From contig NZ_DKIH01000009.1 in NCBI RefSeq assembly GCF_002454115.1, forward strand, positions 19,001 to 83,000: 64,000 nt of DNA. Reading direction: 5' to 3'. Shown here in pieces: positions 31,531 to 39,024 of this stretch. Source of the DNA: Sphingopyxis sp. UBA6723. Lineage in GTDB: Bacteria; Pseudomonadota; Alphaproteobacteria; Sphingomonadales; Sphingomonadaceae. Numbering within the stretch: the stretch's first letter is position 1; each line of letters begins with the position of its first letter. The translations under genes and the position numbers were made by a program. Under the pieces are notes generated by a model, which did not search any database, had not been told where the DNA came from, and worked only from the letters and a program-made list of their open reading frames with translations.

Positions 31531-32175
31531 TTACCCGCGCCCGCGCAGGACAGCGCCGACCAGCAGCGACGTTGGCGTTTCGCGCGCGAGCATCACCGTA
31601 CCGCCGTTCTGCGCCGCGACCGCCTGCACCAGCACCGCGGGCGCAGTTCGCGAGGTCATCGCGGTGGCGCCTTCGCCATCGCGGAGGATGGTTTCAACAT
31701 CGGCGTCGAGAAAGATGCGTTCGGCCTCGACATGCAGCGCGATTTCAGTGGCGTCGCCCTGCTTTTCGCAACCTATGTCGAGCCGTCCGCCGCGCACCAG
31801 CGCATCGACGAGCAGCAGCGACAGGTTGAGGATGATCTTCACCGCCGGCTTGGGCAATGGATCGCTGCCGATCATCCAATTGAGGTCGATTGCACGATCA
31901 CCGATGATCCCTTGGATCGCTGATTTTGCCTCATCCGCCGGGACCAGCTCGCCAAAGCCACCGGCCGACCCGAACGCTAAACGAAAGAATTTCAACTTGT
32001 TCGCCGACGTCCGCGCGCTTTGTTCGAGCAGTTCGAAACAGCGTTCGCGCATCGCCGGGTCTTTTTCGTCGGCAAGCAGTTCGAGCCCATTGGCGAACGC
32101 GCCCACCGGGCTGAGCAGATCGTGGCACAGGCGCGAGGCCAGCATGGAGGCGAAATCGACGCGGTCGTCGGACAT
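31531..32175 (-). CDS. chpT: Histidine phosphotransferase ChpT
   Basis: 214-aa phosphotransfer protein of the CckA-ChpT-CtrA/CpdR relay. It has a pseudo-histidine-kinase fold: the helical hairpin with SRLCHDLLSPVGAFANGLELL contains the phosphorylated His in CHDLLSP (about residue 18), and a degenerate, non-ATP-binding C-terminal domain follows. The DHp wording and length match ChpT. The ATG at 32175 has GGGGAG about ten bases upstream; an earlier in-frame ATG exists. It is the first gene of an operon continuing into cheA-cheW-cheY-cheB-cheR and is divergent from rluD. CckA, its partner, is at 13910-16357. Confidence 0.93.
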   Translation of the reverse strand: MSDDRVDFASMLASRLCHDLLSPVGAFANGLELLADEKDPAMRERCFELLEQSARTSANKLKFFRLAFGSAGGFGELVPADEAKSAIQGIIGDRAIDLNWMIGSDPLPKPAVKIILNLSLLLVDALVRGGRLDIGCEKQGDATEIALHVEAERIFLDADVETILRDGEGATAMTSRTAPAVLVQAVAAQNGGTVMLARETPTSLLVGAVLRGRG

Positions 32176-32268
32176 GGATTGGTTAACTCCCCGCAAGCCA
32201 GACATTTCCGGTTCGCGGATGCCTCCTAGGACAGGCACCAACCCAGAGGCAAGTAGCATCCCTAACCT

Positions 32269-32350
32269 CGTTCGCATCGAGCGAAGTCGAGATGCCCATC
32301 GTTCGCGCGCGCCGTCGGGGGGTGTCTCGACTTCGCTCGACACGAACGGA
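32269..32350. repeat. Dispersed inverted repeat, family A (copy 2)
   Basis: The same arms as at 11796-11878 (CGTTCGCATCGAGCGAAGTC and GACTTCGCTCGACACGAACG) with a different centre. It lies in the divergent region between chpT and rluD, so it sits next to both promoters. Confidence 0.85.
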
Positions 32351-32401
32351 ACCGAGGGAGCGCACCTTGAAATTCCGCCGTCAATTTCCACATCGCTATC
32401 G

Positions 32402-33358
32402 ATGCAGGGGGATGACGATATTTTGACCGTGGCGCTGGATGAAAGCGCGGCCGGACTGCGGCTGGACCGCGCATTGGCCGAAGCGCTGCCCGACTTGTCG
32501 CGTGAGCGGGTCAAGAGCCTGATCAAGGGTGGCCGGGTCAGCGATGTTCGCGGTACGATCTTGCGCGATCCTTCGGCAAAGGCCGCGCTCCCCGCGACGC
32601 TGGAGGTTCGCGTTCCTGCCGCTACGCCGACCGACAATATCGCTCAGGATCTGGGTCTGATCATTGCTTATGAGGACGAGCATCTGATCGTCGTCGATAA
32701 GCCAGCGGGCATGGTGGTCCACCCCGCCGCGGGTAATTTTGACGGCACCATGGTCAACGCGCTGCTCCACCACTGTGCGGGCCAACTCTCCGGCATTGGC
32801 GGCGTTGCCCGCCCGGGCATCGTCCACCGCATCGACAAGGACACCAGCGGGCTGATCGTCGCCGCGAAGCATGACCGCGCCCACGAAGGGCTGGCCAGGC
32901 AGTTCGCCGCGCACAGCATCGATCGCCGCTATCTGGCCCTCGCCACCGGGCGCCCGATGCCCGCCAGCGGCACCGTCGACGCGGCGCTCGGTCGGTCGAA
33001 CACCAATCGCAAGAAGATGGCGGTGGTCGCCGCCGACCGCGGCAAACACGCGATCACCCATTATCGCACCATCGAACCGTTGCGCCACGCCAGCCTGATC
33101 GAATGCCGGCTGGAGACCGGACGCACGCACCAGGTGCGAGTCCATATGGCCCATATCGGCCATCCTCTGGCCGGCGACCCGGTCTATGGACGCGCCCGAA
33201 AGCCGCTGTCCGAGGTGCTGAAGGCTCGCAATTTCGTGCGGCAGGCATTGCATGCAGCCCATTTGGGCTTTATTCATCCGGTGACCGGTAACAACATCGC
33301 GCTCGACAGCGAAATCCCCCCGGACATGCGGGAACTGATCGAGGAACTGCGCGTTTAG
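32402..33358 (+). CDS. rluD: 23S rRNA pseudouridine synthase, RluD family
   Basis: 318-aa RluA/RluD-type pseudouridine synthase. An N-terminal S4 RNA-binding domain (about 10-75: LRLDRALAEALPDLSRERVKSLIKGGRV) precedes the catalytic domain. Seen there: EDEHLIVVDKPAGMVVHPA, the catalytic HRIDKDTSGL motif with the nucleophilic Asp, and GRTHQVRVHMAHIGHPLAGDPVYG. It modifies the 23S rRNA helix 69 uridines in RluD orthologues. The ATG at 32402 lacks a strong ribosome site; a TTG at 32423 or GTG at 32429 could be used. Divergent from chpT and followed by rpoH on the same strand. Confidence 0.93.
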   Translation: MQGDDDILTVALDESAAGLRLDRALAEALPDLSRERVKSLIKGGRVSDVRGTILRDPSAKAALPATLEVRVPAATPTDNIAQDLGLIIAYEDEHLIVVDKPAGMVVHPAAGNFDGTMVNALLHHCAGQLSGIGGVARPGIVHRIDKDTSGLIVAAKHDRAHEGLARQFAAHSIDRRYLALATGRPMPASGTVDAALGRSNTNRKKMAVVAADRGKHAITHYRTIEPLRHASLIECRLETGRTHQVRVHMAHIGHPLAGDPVYGRARKPLSEVLKARNFVRQALHAAHLGFIHPVTGNNIALDSEIPPDMRELIEELRV

Positions 33359-33441
33359 GTTTCGAATGAAAATCTATCTCGACCGCCCGGAGCAACGGCG
33401 GCATATTCTGACTCCAGATACCAAAGGGAATACGCTCTCCA

Positions 33442-34341
33442 ATGGCTAAAAGCAATGTTCCGGCCACCGTGCCAGCGCTGGGCGGCGAAGCCAGCCTGAA
33501 CCGCTATTTGTCGGAAATCCGCAAATTCCCCCTGCTGACCCCCGAGCAGGAATATATGCTCGCAAAGCGGTTTCAGGAGCATGGCGACAATGAAGCCGCG
33601 GCGCAACTCGTCACCTCGCACCTGCGCCTCGTGGCGAAGATCGCGATGGGCTATCGCGGCTATGGCCTGCCGGTCAGCGAGCTGATCAGCGAGGGCAATA
33701 TCGGCCTGATGCAGGGGGTGAAGAAATTCGATCCCGAACGCGGCTTCCGCCTCGCGACCTACGCGATGTGGTGGATCCGCGCCTCGATCCAGGAATTCAT
33801 CCTGCGTTCGTGGAGCCTGGTCAAAATGGGCACCACCGCGGCACAGAAGAAGCTGTTCTTCAACCTGCGCCGGATGAAGAATAATCTGGAGGCGTTCGAG
33901 GATGGCGACCTGTCGCCCGAACATCTGACCAAGATCGCGACCGACCTGGGTGTCACCGAGGAAGAAGTGATCAGCATGAACCGCCGCATGGCGATGGGCG
34001 GCGATACCTCGCTGAACGTCCCGATGGGCGAGGATGGCGACAGCCAGTGGCAGGATCTGCTCGGTGACGAAGGTCCACTGCAGGACGAGCGCGTGGCCGA
34101 GGCGCAGGAACGTGACGTGCGCCATTCGCTGCTCAGCGAAGCGCTGGAAACGCTCAACGAGCGCGAACGCCACATCCTGACCGAGCGCCGCCTGACCGAC
34201 GATCCCAAGACGCTGGAAGACCTGAGCCAGGTGTATGACGTCAGCCGCGAACGCGTGCGCCAGATTGAGGTGCGCGCGTTTGAAAAGCTGCAAAAGGCGA
34301 TGCTGAAACTGGCCGGTGATCGGCGCCTGATCAACGCCTGA
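33442..34341 (+). CDS. rpoH: Heat-shock sigma factor RpoH (sigma-32)
   Basis: 299-aa sigma-70-family factor. Region 2 contains LRLVAKIAMGYRGYGLPVSELISEGNIGLMQ, with RGFRLATYAMWWIRASIQEFILRSWSLV. The RpoH box QKKLFFNLRRMK is diagnostic. Region 4 has LNERERHILTERRL and the helix-turn-helix TLEDLSQVYDVSRERVRQIE. It directs RNA polymerase to heat-shock promoters. The start is preceded by AAAGGGAAT. It is located 83 bp after rluD, and mtgA follows a strong hairpin. Confidence 0.98.
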   Translation: MAKSNVPATVPALGGEASLNRYLSEIRKFPLLTPEQEYMLAKRFQEHGDNEAAAQLVTSHLRLVAKIAMGYRGYGLPVSELISEGNIGLMQGVKKFDPERGFRLATYAMWWIRASIQEFILRSWSLVKMGTTAAQKKLFFNLRRMKNNLEAFEDGDLSPEHLTKIATDLGVTEEEVISMNRRMAMGGDTSLNVPMGEDGDSQWQDLLGDEGPLQDERVAEAQERDVRHSLLSEALETLNERERHILTERRLTDDPKTLEDLSQVYDVSRERVRQIEVRAFEKLQKAMLKLAGDRRLINA

Positions 34342-34389
34342 GGATTTTTTCCAGACAGCCGGCGGCCTTGAAACGGCGTAACGTCAATC

Positions 34390-34418
34390 AGCCGCTTGCC
34401 GATGAACGGCAAGCGGCT
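34390..34418 (+). terminator. Strong hairpin after rpoH
   Basis: AGCCGCTTGCCG and CGGCAAGCGGCT form a perfect 12-bp stem with an ATGAA loop. It lies 48 bp after the rpoH stop and ends 11 bp before the mtgA start. The bases following the stem are AATAAAA rather than a T-tract, so Rho-independent termination is uncertain; it could instead protect the rpoH mRNA 3' end or influence mtgA translation. Confidence 0.5.
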
Positions 34419-34429
34419 AATAAAACGGC

Positions 34430-35143
34430 ATGACGACTGCTGCCAAAAAACGCGTGAAGCGCCGCAAGCTACCCTGGTATCTGCGGCCGTTCAAATGGTT
34501 GCTATGGTTTGCTCTGATTTCGGTGCTGTGGGTGCTGATCTATGCGGTCCTCCCGCCGCCGGTGACGTTCACAATGCTGGCCGACAGCAACGGGATCACC
34601 AAGGATTGGACGAGCCTGTCCGCCATCGACCGCAATATGGTGCGCGCGGTGATTGCGGCGGAGGACGGCAAATTCTGTACCCATAACGGCTTCGACACCG
34701 AAGCGATCGAACAGGCGATCGAGCGCAACGCCAAGGGCAAACGGATGCGCGGCGGATCGACGGTCAGCCAACAGACCGCAAAGAACGTCTTTCTGTGGCA
34801 AGGCTCGGGCTGGACCCGCTATGTCCGCAAGGTACCCGAAGTGTGGTTCACCTTCCTGATCGAGACGATCTGGGGCAAGCGGCGGATCATGGAGGTCTAT
34901 CTGAACGTCGCCGAGACCGGCATCGGCACCTATGGCGTGGAAGCGGGAGCACAGCGCTATTTCAAGCATGGTGCAGGCAAGCTGACCCCGGCGGAGGCCG
35001 CACGCATCGCCGCGATCCTGCCGCTGCCCAAGAAGCGCGAGGCGGTGAGCCCGTCGGGCTTTACCCGCCGCTATGGCAACTCGATCCGCGCGCGCATCGG
35101 CCAGGTGCGGCGCGATGGGCTGGATGGGTGCGTCTATAACTAG
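34430..35143 (+). CDS. mtgA: Monofunctional peptidoglycan glycosyltransferase
   Basis: 237-aa GT51 enzyme polymerising lipid II into glycan strands. One N-terminal transmembrane anchor is at about 23-43 (WLLWFALISVLWVLIYAVL). The catalytic domain shows IAAEDGKFCTHNGFD with the catalytic Glu, RGGSTVSQQTAKNVFLW, RRIMEVYLNVAETG and YFKHGAGKLTPAEAARIAAILP, all GT51 motifs. No transpeptidase domain follows, so it is MtgA rather than a bifunctional PBP. It begins 11 bp after the rpoH hairpin. Confidence 0.96.
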   Translation: MTTAAKKRVKRRKLPWYLRPFKWLLWFALISVLWVLIYAVLPPPVTFTMLADSNGITKDWTSLSAIDRNMVRAVIAAEDGKFCTHNGFDTEAIEQAIERNAKGKRMRGGSTVSQQTAKNVFLWQGSGWTRYVRKVPEVWFTFLIETIWGKRRIMEVYLNVAETGIGTYGVEAGAQRYFKHGAGKLTPAEAARIAAILPLPKKREAVSPSGFTRRYGNSIRARIGQVRRDGLDGCVYN

Positions 35144-35149
35144 ACGGCG

Positions 35150-35566
35150 CTATTCGCTAGCATCGCGCAGTGCATCGGCCGCCAGTACCAGGCCGCCGAT
35201 AACAACCACCCCAACCCCGATCGCGATCCAGCCGACGGTCGAGACATTGTTCCGCTGCGCTCTGTCGATCGGCTGGCCGTTGACCAACAACCGTCTTTCG
35301 CGCTCCAGCGAAAAGCCGATACGCGTTTCGTGCGGGCGGATGCTGCTGCTGGACGATTGGCGGGTGCCATCGAAATTGACGACATCGCGCGTCAGGCGCA
35401 ATTCGATGCGCGGCGGCGCCTTTTTTTGCTGTCCGCCGATCGGAATCGTGAGGCCGACCCCGACGACGCCATCAACGCGGATCATCCCGCTTTGATAGGC
35501 CATGGGCTCGGCGACCGCCGCCGTCGTCAACGCCGCACTGCCAAGTATTCCGCCGAGTATCCGCAT
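35150..35566 (-). CDS. Secreted/membrane hypothetical protein
   Basis: 138-aa protein with a signal peptide (MRILGGILGSAALTTAAVAEP) and a C-terminal hydrophobic helix (about 112-132, VGWIAIGVGVVVIGGLVLAA). The middle has a beta-rich stretch (IELRLTRDVVNFDGTRQ, ETRIGFSLERERRLLVNGQ). The ATG at 35566 is preceded by AAGGGGCGG. I do not recognise the family. Convergent with mtgA, the stops being a few bases apart. Confidence 0.72.
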   Translation of the reverse strand: MRILGGILGSAALTTAAVAEPMAYQSGMIRVDGVVGVGLTIPIGGQQKKAPPRIELRLTRDVVNFDGTRQSSSSSIRPHETRIGFSLERERRLLVNGQPIDRAQRNNVSTVGWIAIGVGVVVIGGLVLAADALRDASE

Positions 35567-35675
35567 GTCCGCCCCTTCGCCCGATCGCAATTGATCCGAC
35601 GTGTGCTAAGCGCGCGAGACGGCGGCGCGTCAACGGCGCCCGCGAACCGGTACCTCGGCAGTATCTCGCAGCCGC

Positions 35676-36212
35676 TTAAGCCGGTTTCCAGCTCTTCCGA
35701 TCTTCGGCTTGTTTCAGCACCTCAAACGCTGCCTGCCCCGCGGCAAAGCGCTTGGCGGCTGCGGCATCGCCGGGCTTGACGTCGGGATGCGTTTCTTTCG
35801 CGAGCGCACGCCAAGCCTTTTTCGTCGCCTCGAAATCGGCGTCGGGCTCCAGATCGAGGATCTCCAGCGCGCGCATTTCATCGGCGCTCCGACTGCCGTC
35901 GCCCGACCCGCCCCAGGCATAATGCTGCGCCTTCGCATAAGCCCCGGCATCGCGCGTTTCGTCGGCGGCGCGCGCCGCCGCATCCTCGGCGCTCAAGCCT
36001 TCGAAATAGTCCCAGCCGCGATTGTATTCGGCCGCATGGGTTTCGCAGAAATACCAGCGTTCGGGACTGTTCGGCGACTTGGGCGCGGGGCAATTGCCCG
36101 GGTTGGCACAGCCATGTCGATCGCACAGCCGAACCTTTTGCGCCTCGTTTCCTGAGCCATAGGGGCGCCAGCGGGGAAAACCCCAATCATCGGATCTTTT
36201 TACGCGGCTCAT
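35676..36212 (-). CDS. J-domain (DnaJ-like) protein
   Basis: 178-aa protein with a C-terminal J-domain, about 112-172, carrying the HPD motif in AKETHPDVKPGD, which stimulates DnaK ATPase. The N-terminal half has conserved cysteines and aromatic residues (CDRHGCANPGNCPAP, RWYFCETHAAEYN), suggesting a small metal-binding module. This N-terminal Cys-rich plus C-terminal J-domain arrangement is common in alphaproteobacteria. The ATG at 36212 gives the usual MSR-KRSDDWGFPRW start; an ATG three codons earlier is possible. Confidence 0.9.
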   Translation of the reverse strand: MSRVKRSDDWGFPRWRPYGSGNEAQKVRLCDRHGCANPGNCPAPKSPNSPERWYFCETHAAEYNRGWDYFEGLSAEDAAARAADETRDAGAYAKAQHYAWGGSGDGSRSADEMRALEILDLEPDADFEATKKAWRALAKETHPDVKPGDAAAAKRFAAGQAAFEVLKQAEDRKSWKPA

Positions 36213-36266
36213 CGCCCCCATGTAGCGAGCGGGGGCCGCAATGGCTACCCGTAGGCCGGGAAAAAC

Positions 36267-37058
36267 CTAGGCTTTGGGCTTGTAGCCGAACGCCTTGCCC
36301 GCCAGCTTCACTACCGCGGGGTCCAGATCGGGTGGCGTCATCGGCACGACCGCCTCCAGCGCCTCCGCAATATGGGTCAGCGCCGCGATGCGCGCCGCTT
36401 TCTTGTTGTTGCCGTCGATCACCTTCCACGGCGCCCAGCGCGTGTTCGTTTGCGCGAACATTTCGTCCATCGCAGCCAGATAATCCTTGCGCTTGGCGCG
36501 GTTGCGATAATCTTCGGCCCCGGTTTTCCAGCGTTTCCACGGATCGTCGAGGCGGTCGGCGAAGCGTTTGTCCTGTTCTTCCTGCGTCAGATGGACAAAG
36601 ATCTTGACCAGATTCGTGCGGTTTCCCGTTAGCTGGGCCTCGAATTCGTTGATCTCGTCATAACCCTTGCGCCATTCGGCCTCGCTCGCAAATCCCTCGA
36701 CGCGTTCGACCAGGACGCGGCCGTACCAGCTGCGGTCAAAGATCGCGATTTCGCGGTTGCCGGGCAGCCGCTTCCAGAAGCGCCAGAGGAAATGACGCGC
36801 CTTTTCCTCGTCGGTCGGGGCGCTGATCGGCCAGACATCGAAATAACGCGGGTCGAGCAGTGCGGTCATCCGTTTGATGATCCCGCCCTTGCCCGCCGCG
36901 TCCCAGCCCTCGAACATGATGACGCTGCGCTGGCCATGGGTGATGTGCGCCGCCTGCACACGTTCGAGCCGCTCCTGCAGCGCTTCCATGGCATCGTCAT
37001 AGTTGCCGTCATATTTGGCGCCGGCTTCGTGATCGGTAAGGGAGATGCTCATGCGCAT
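36267..37058 (-). CDS. Polyphosphate kinase 2 (PPK2 family)
   Basis: 263-aa P-loop kinase using polyphosphate to phosphorylate nucleoside diphosphates or monophosphates. Walker A FEGWDAAGKGG is at residues 49-59 and the Walker B-type strand IAIFDRSWYGRVLVERVEGF follows; the Arg-rich lid (DDPWKRWKTGAEDYRNRAKR) and the C-terminal WKVIDGNNKKAARI motif are typical PPK2. A single PPK2 domain of this size suits class I (mostly ADP/GDP) enzymes, but class III is not excluded. It complements ppk1 and ppx at 44-48 kb. ATG 37058 chosen; ATG 37052 is an alternative. Confidence 0.93.
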   Translation of the reverse strand: MRMSISLTDHEAGAKYDGNYDDAMEALQERLERVQAAHITHGQRSVIMFEGWDAAGKGGIIKRMTALLDPRYFDVWPISAPTDEEKARHFLWRFWKRLPGNREIAIFDRSWYGRVLVERVEGFASEAEWRKGYDEINEFEAQLTGNRTNLVKIFVHLTQEEQDKRFADRLDDPWKRWKTGAEDYRNRAKRKDYLAAMDEMFAQTNTRWAPWKVIDGNNKKAARIAALTHIAEALEAVVPMTPPDLDPAVVKLAGKAFGYKPKA

Positions 37059-37125
37059 TCTCTAGCGCAATCTGCGCCGTCCTACCAAGCGCCGAGGTTG
37101 TCAGTTTCTGGGACACAAGCCGCGA

Positions 37126-38073
37126 TCATCGCTGGTCGTCCCCCATGATAGCCTTTCGGGCGATCCAGGCGCCTAGGGCGCTGCGATTGCGATCGACACG
37201 GGCGAGCGCCTCGGGGACAGCGCTGCCGCGCGAACCAAGGCGCTGCGCTGCACCATACCATCCCGCGGCCGCGTCGAGATCTCCCTCCATTTCATCGCAA
37301 AGGCCAAGATTGAACGCCAGCGCCGCGGTCGGTTCGACGTCGCGGGTCAGCGCGGTCCACGCGCGGCAAGCGCCATTTGGATCGGTCTTGGTCAGCCGAA
37401 CCGCGGTCTTGAATGCGGCCTGCGCGGGTTTCGTCAGCCCTTTGGTGCTTTCATCGACCCGGACGTCAATCGCATAATCGCGTGGGGCAAGGTCGCGACG
37501 AACCGCGCGCGCTTGGCTGCGGATCGTGGAGAGGAAATAATCCTCCACCGATTGCGGTGCGCTGCGGTCAGGGCAATAGGTAAGCTGATCGCGGGCATTC
37601 AGTGGCCGGGTATAGCGGATCGAACCGTCCTCCATCACAACCAGCCGCACTGTCGTTGCCACGGACGCGGTGCGGCGGCGGCAGCGAATGTCGACGTCGA
37701 TTTCCTTGATGCATTTCTTTTTGTCGGTGGCGTCATATTCGGTGCAGCGTTTTCGCTTTTCGATCACCGGCACTTCTTCGACGCTGCTGCGCACCGTGCC
37801 GGAGACCAGCGCATCGGTCGGTGCCCCCGACTCGGGCGCAACGACCCGGTAAAAAGGACCGCCGCGAAAGCTCGCATCGGCCAGTTCAGCTTCGAGCGCC
37901 TGCGCAAACGCCGTGCCATCCTCCCCCTCGAACCGCTCGACCGAAATCCGGAGCAGGTCGGTGACATCGATCGCTGCGGGATCGGCGGCTTGGATCGGCA
38001 GGGTTTCTGCGGTCGCGGGGGCCGCGAGCGCCAAAAGAGCGGCGCCAATAACCCATCGTCCGTCGATCATCAT
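37126..38073 (-). CDS. Exported protein of unknown function with TPR-like C-terminus
   Basis: About 315 aa. A signal peptide (WVIGAALLALAAPATA) is followed by a domain with RISVERFEGEDGTAFAQALEAEL and ALVSGTVRSSVEEVPVIEKR, resembling the beta/alpha fold of periplasmic GNA1162/TolB-like or LPP20-like domains. A Cys-rich stretch (KRCTEYDATDKKKCIKEIDVDIRCR) could form disulfides. The C-terminal 100 residues are helical and TPR-like (AAFKTAVRLTKTDPNGACRAW, AALAFNLGLCDEMEGDLDAAAGWY). Start choice between ATG 38073 and 38070 is open. Unknown function. Confidence 0.75.
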   Translation of the reverse strand: MMIDGRWVIGAALLALAAPATAETLPIQAADPAAIDVTDLLRISVERFEGEDGTAFAQALEAELADASFRGGPFYRVVAPESGAPTDALVSGTVRSSVEEVPVIEKRKRCTEYDATDKKKCIKEIDVDIRCRRRTASVATTVRLVVMEDGSIRYTRPLNARDQLTYCPDRSAPQSVEDYFLSTIRSQARAVRRDLAPRDYAIDVRVDESTKGLTKPAQAAFKTAVRLTKTDPNGACRAWTALTRDVEPTAALAFNLGLCDEMEGDLDAAAGWYGAAQRLGSRGSAVPEALARVDRNRSALGAWIARKAIMGDDQR

Positions 38074-38146
38074 GGCCCCCATCGTCAACCTCACGCCCGG
38101 CTATCGCAGCCGCCGAAAGCTGTCAAAGCCGCGGAAAGCACTAGGG

Positions 38147-39022
38147 TCAAAATTCCGTGGCGATCAGGTCGGCAAGCCGCCGCGGCACTTCCATCGGGAT
38201 GAAATGGCTCTGGTCAGCCCATTGCTCGTCGCGCACCGCGTGTAGCGCGGCGCCAAGGCCAGGCCAGGTCGGGCTGACCGAGAAATCCAGATTGCCCGCG
38301 CGTTCGCCGGTCCTGGCGCGGATGACGCTGACGGGTGGAGTGATGCGGGGCAACCAGTCGTGCGGATTGGTGCGGAGCGCGTTTTGATAGACCGAGGCTT
38401 CAATCGCTGGCGGACAGGCCAGCTCCCATGCTTCACCGCCCGCCGCGGGGAGCAGGCCAAAACGGCAATAGTCCGCAAGCACCGTGGGCTGCCAATGGGC
38501 ATAGGGCGGGCGCGACGAAAAATGAGCATTCATCGCTTCCCAGCCGTCCCAGCGGCTACGCCGCCGCGCCACGGGATGTTCGCCCGGATCGGGTACAGGT
38601 CCATCGGCCGCACCGATGTAAAACTCCGGCGGCATGATGACGGGATCGATCAGGAAGATGTGCGCAAAGCCATTGGGCCGCTCGGCGGCGAGCCGGGTCA
38701 GGACGTAGCCGCCCATGCTGTGCCCGCAACCGACAAGCGGCCTGTCTGCGAAGCTGTCGACCAGCGGCAGCAGGGCGTCGGCGGTTGTCGCCCAGTCGGA
38801 CAGCGACGCGGGCTTGGCGCTGCGGCCATGGCCGAGTTGATCGGGCGCGATGACGTGGGTGCCGGGCGGCAAGGCCGCGACGACCTGATCCCACAATCGC
38901 GCGTGAAAGCCGGTGGCGTGAAGCAGCAGCAACGACGGGCGATCCGACGGCTGGCCCCATTCGAACCAGCAAATCTCTCCCGCCAGCGTCGCCAGCCGGT
39001 GCTCGCGCGGCGCTTCGTTCAC
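38147..39022 (-). CDS. Alpha/beta hydrolase
   Basis: 291-aa alpha/beta-hydrolase-1 fold protein. The oxyanion region is in LLLLHATGFHARLWDQVV, the nucleophile in GCGHSMGGYV (Ser at about 101), and the C-terminal His in DQSHFIPMEVP. The acid is probably in the strand around VSVIRARTGER. No signal peptide, so it is cytoplasmic. The start is GTG at 39022, two bases after the aspS stop, with AAAGG upstream; it is probably co-transcribed with aspS. Substrate unknown (esterase, lactonase or epoxide hydrolase are possible). Confidence 0.9.
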   Translation of the reverse strand: MNEAPREHRLATLAGEICWFEWGQPSDRPSLLLLHATGFHARLWDQVVAALPPGTHVIAPDQLGHGRSAKPASLSDWATTADALLPLVDSFADRPLVGCGHSMGGYVLTRLAAERPNGFAHIFLIDPVIMPPEFYIGAADGPVPDPGEHPVARRRSRWDGWEAMNAHFSSRPPYAHWQPTVLADYCRFGLLPAAGGEAWELACPPAIEASVYQNALRTNPHDWLPRITPPVSVIRARTGERAGNLDFSVSPTWPGLGAALHAVRDEQWADQSHFIPMEVPRRLADLIATEF

Positions 39023-39024
39023 GC

